Of a stretch of 64,000 nucleotides of DNA, positions 63,675-64,000 are shown piece after piece. The notes below the pieces were generated by a model. That model saw only the letters and a list, made by a program, of their open reading frames with translations, did not search any database and was not told the DNA's origin. Source of the DNA: Oenanthe sinensis (taxonomy: Eukaryota; Streptophyta; Magnoliopsida; Apiales; Apiaceae). Location: contig CM053810.1 in the NCBI GenBank assembly GCA_028671895.1, positions 64,233,501 through 64,297,500 on the forward strand, read 5' to 3'. The translations under genes and the position numbers were made by a program. Positions within the stretch are counted from its first letter, which is position 1, and each line of letters begins with the position of its first letter.

Positions 63675-64000
63675 CTGTAAAGATGTCAATGGATTAGATC
63701 ATTACATTTAATTAAAGACGCAACAGAGATTGGGAACTTCCATTGTAATCAAAAAACATAATAATAGACTAGAATATATATCAGATATAATGAATAACAG
63801 ATGTAGCTTCCGATTCCCGGCTGCAAATCACTTGCATTGTTATATATACGGTTAAAGTTATCGAAGAAATTCCCTGCTCAAATGATGCAAATTAGCCAAT
63901 CAAGTAATCAAAAACTTCTCCATACACCATTGTAGTGCCCACACTTATCAATAATAATAATAATCAAAAAATCTTTTCCCTTGTTAACAATCAAAATGCT

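Overview
The window is nuclear plant DNA from a eudicot. It is very AT-rich, its genes carry short GT-AG introns, and it holds plant-specific families (FPP coiled-coil protein, euAP2 with a miR172 site, DREB-type ERF, two-CBS plastid protein, plastid RbfA) in a background of plant transposons. Nothing in the sequence fixes the species.

Layout. 1-1540: probable right end of a small minus-strand gene, only partly resolvable. 3131-12640 (minus): filament-like plant protein (FPP), six coding exons giving 1054 aa, plus a 5'UTR exon. Its last intron is 5.1 kb because a 4362-bp Gypsy-type LTR retrotransposon (3925-8286, two LTRs, 5-bp target duplication ACTAT, broken gag, no pol) lies in it. 12.7-22.7 kb: intergenic transposon field with a train of Helitron-like units, a hAT-like element, and two hAT-type elements inserted side by side on one 8-bp target inside an array of ATCAATTGAT-like palindromes. 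22.7-26.6 kb: no gene I can support. 26886-29646 (minus): APETALA2-type gene, ten exons, 523 aa, two AP2 domains and an intact miR172 site. 30064-31719: internally deleted PIF/Harbinger transposon about 240 bp upstream of the candidate AP2 TATA box. 31.7-45.6 kb: intergenic MITEs, a second Helitron train, tandem repeats. 45718-49167 (plus): chloroplast CBS-domain protein (CBSX1/2 type), eight exons, 236 aa, with two long poly-C tracts in intron 4. 49.2-57 kb: Tourist, Stowaway and hAT-like MITEs and Helitron remnants. 57055-57486 (minus): intronless DREB-subfamily ERF with an EAR-type DLNQ tail. 59899-61611 (minus): chloroplast ribosome-binding factor A, three exons, 220 aa. 62.0-62.85 kb: Helitron with a perfect terminal hairpin. 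63561-64000 (minus): last exon of a gene that runs off the right edge.

The genes do not form a pathway; this is an ordinary plant chromosomal arm segment. AP2 and the ERF share the AP2 DNA-binding fold. CBSX and RbfA are both predicted plastid proteins. The most interesting material is the transposon architecture: reuse of one hAT target site, head-to-tail Helitron trains, an ORF1/transposase deletion fusion beside AP2, a gag-only LTR element inside an intron, and a 47-bp promoter-proximal sequence shared by the upstream regions of the ERF and RbfA genes. No CRISPR, rRNA or tRNA gene was seen. All exon joins were made by eye from GT/AG sites and reading-frame phase and are not supported by transcript data.
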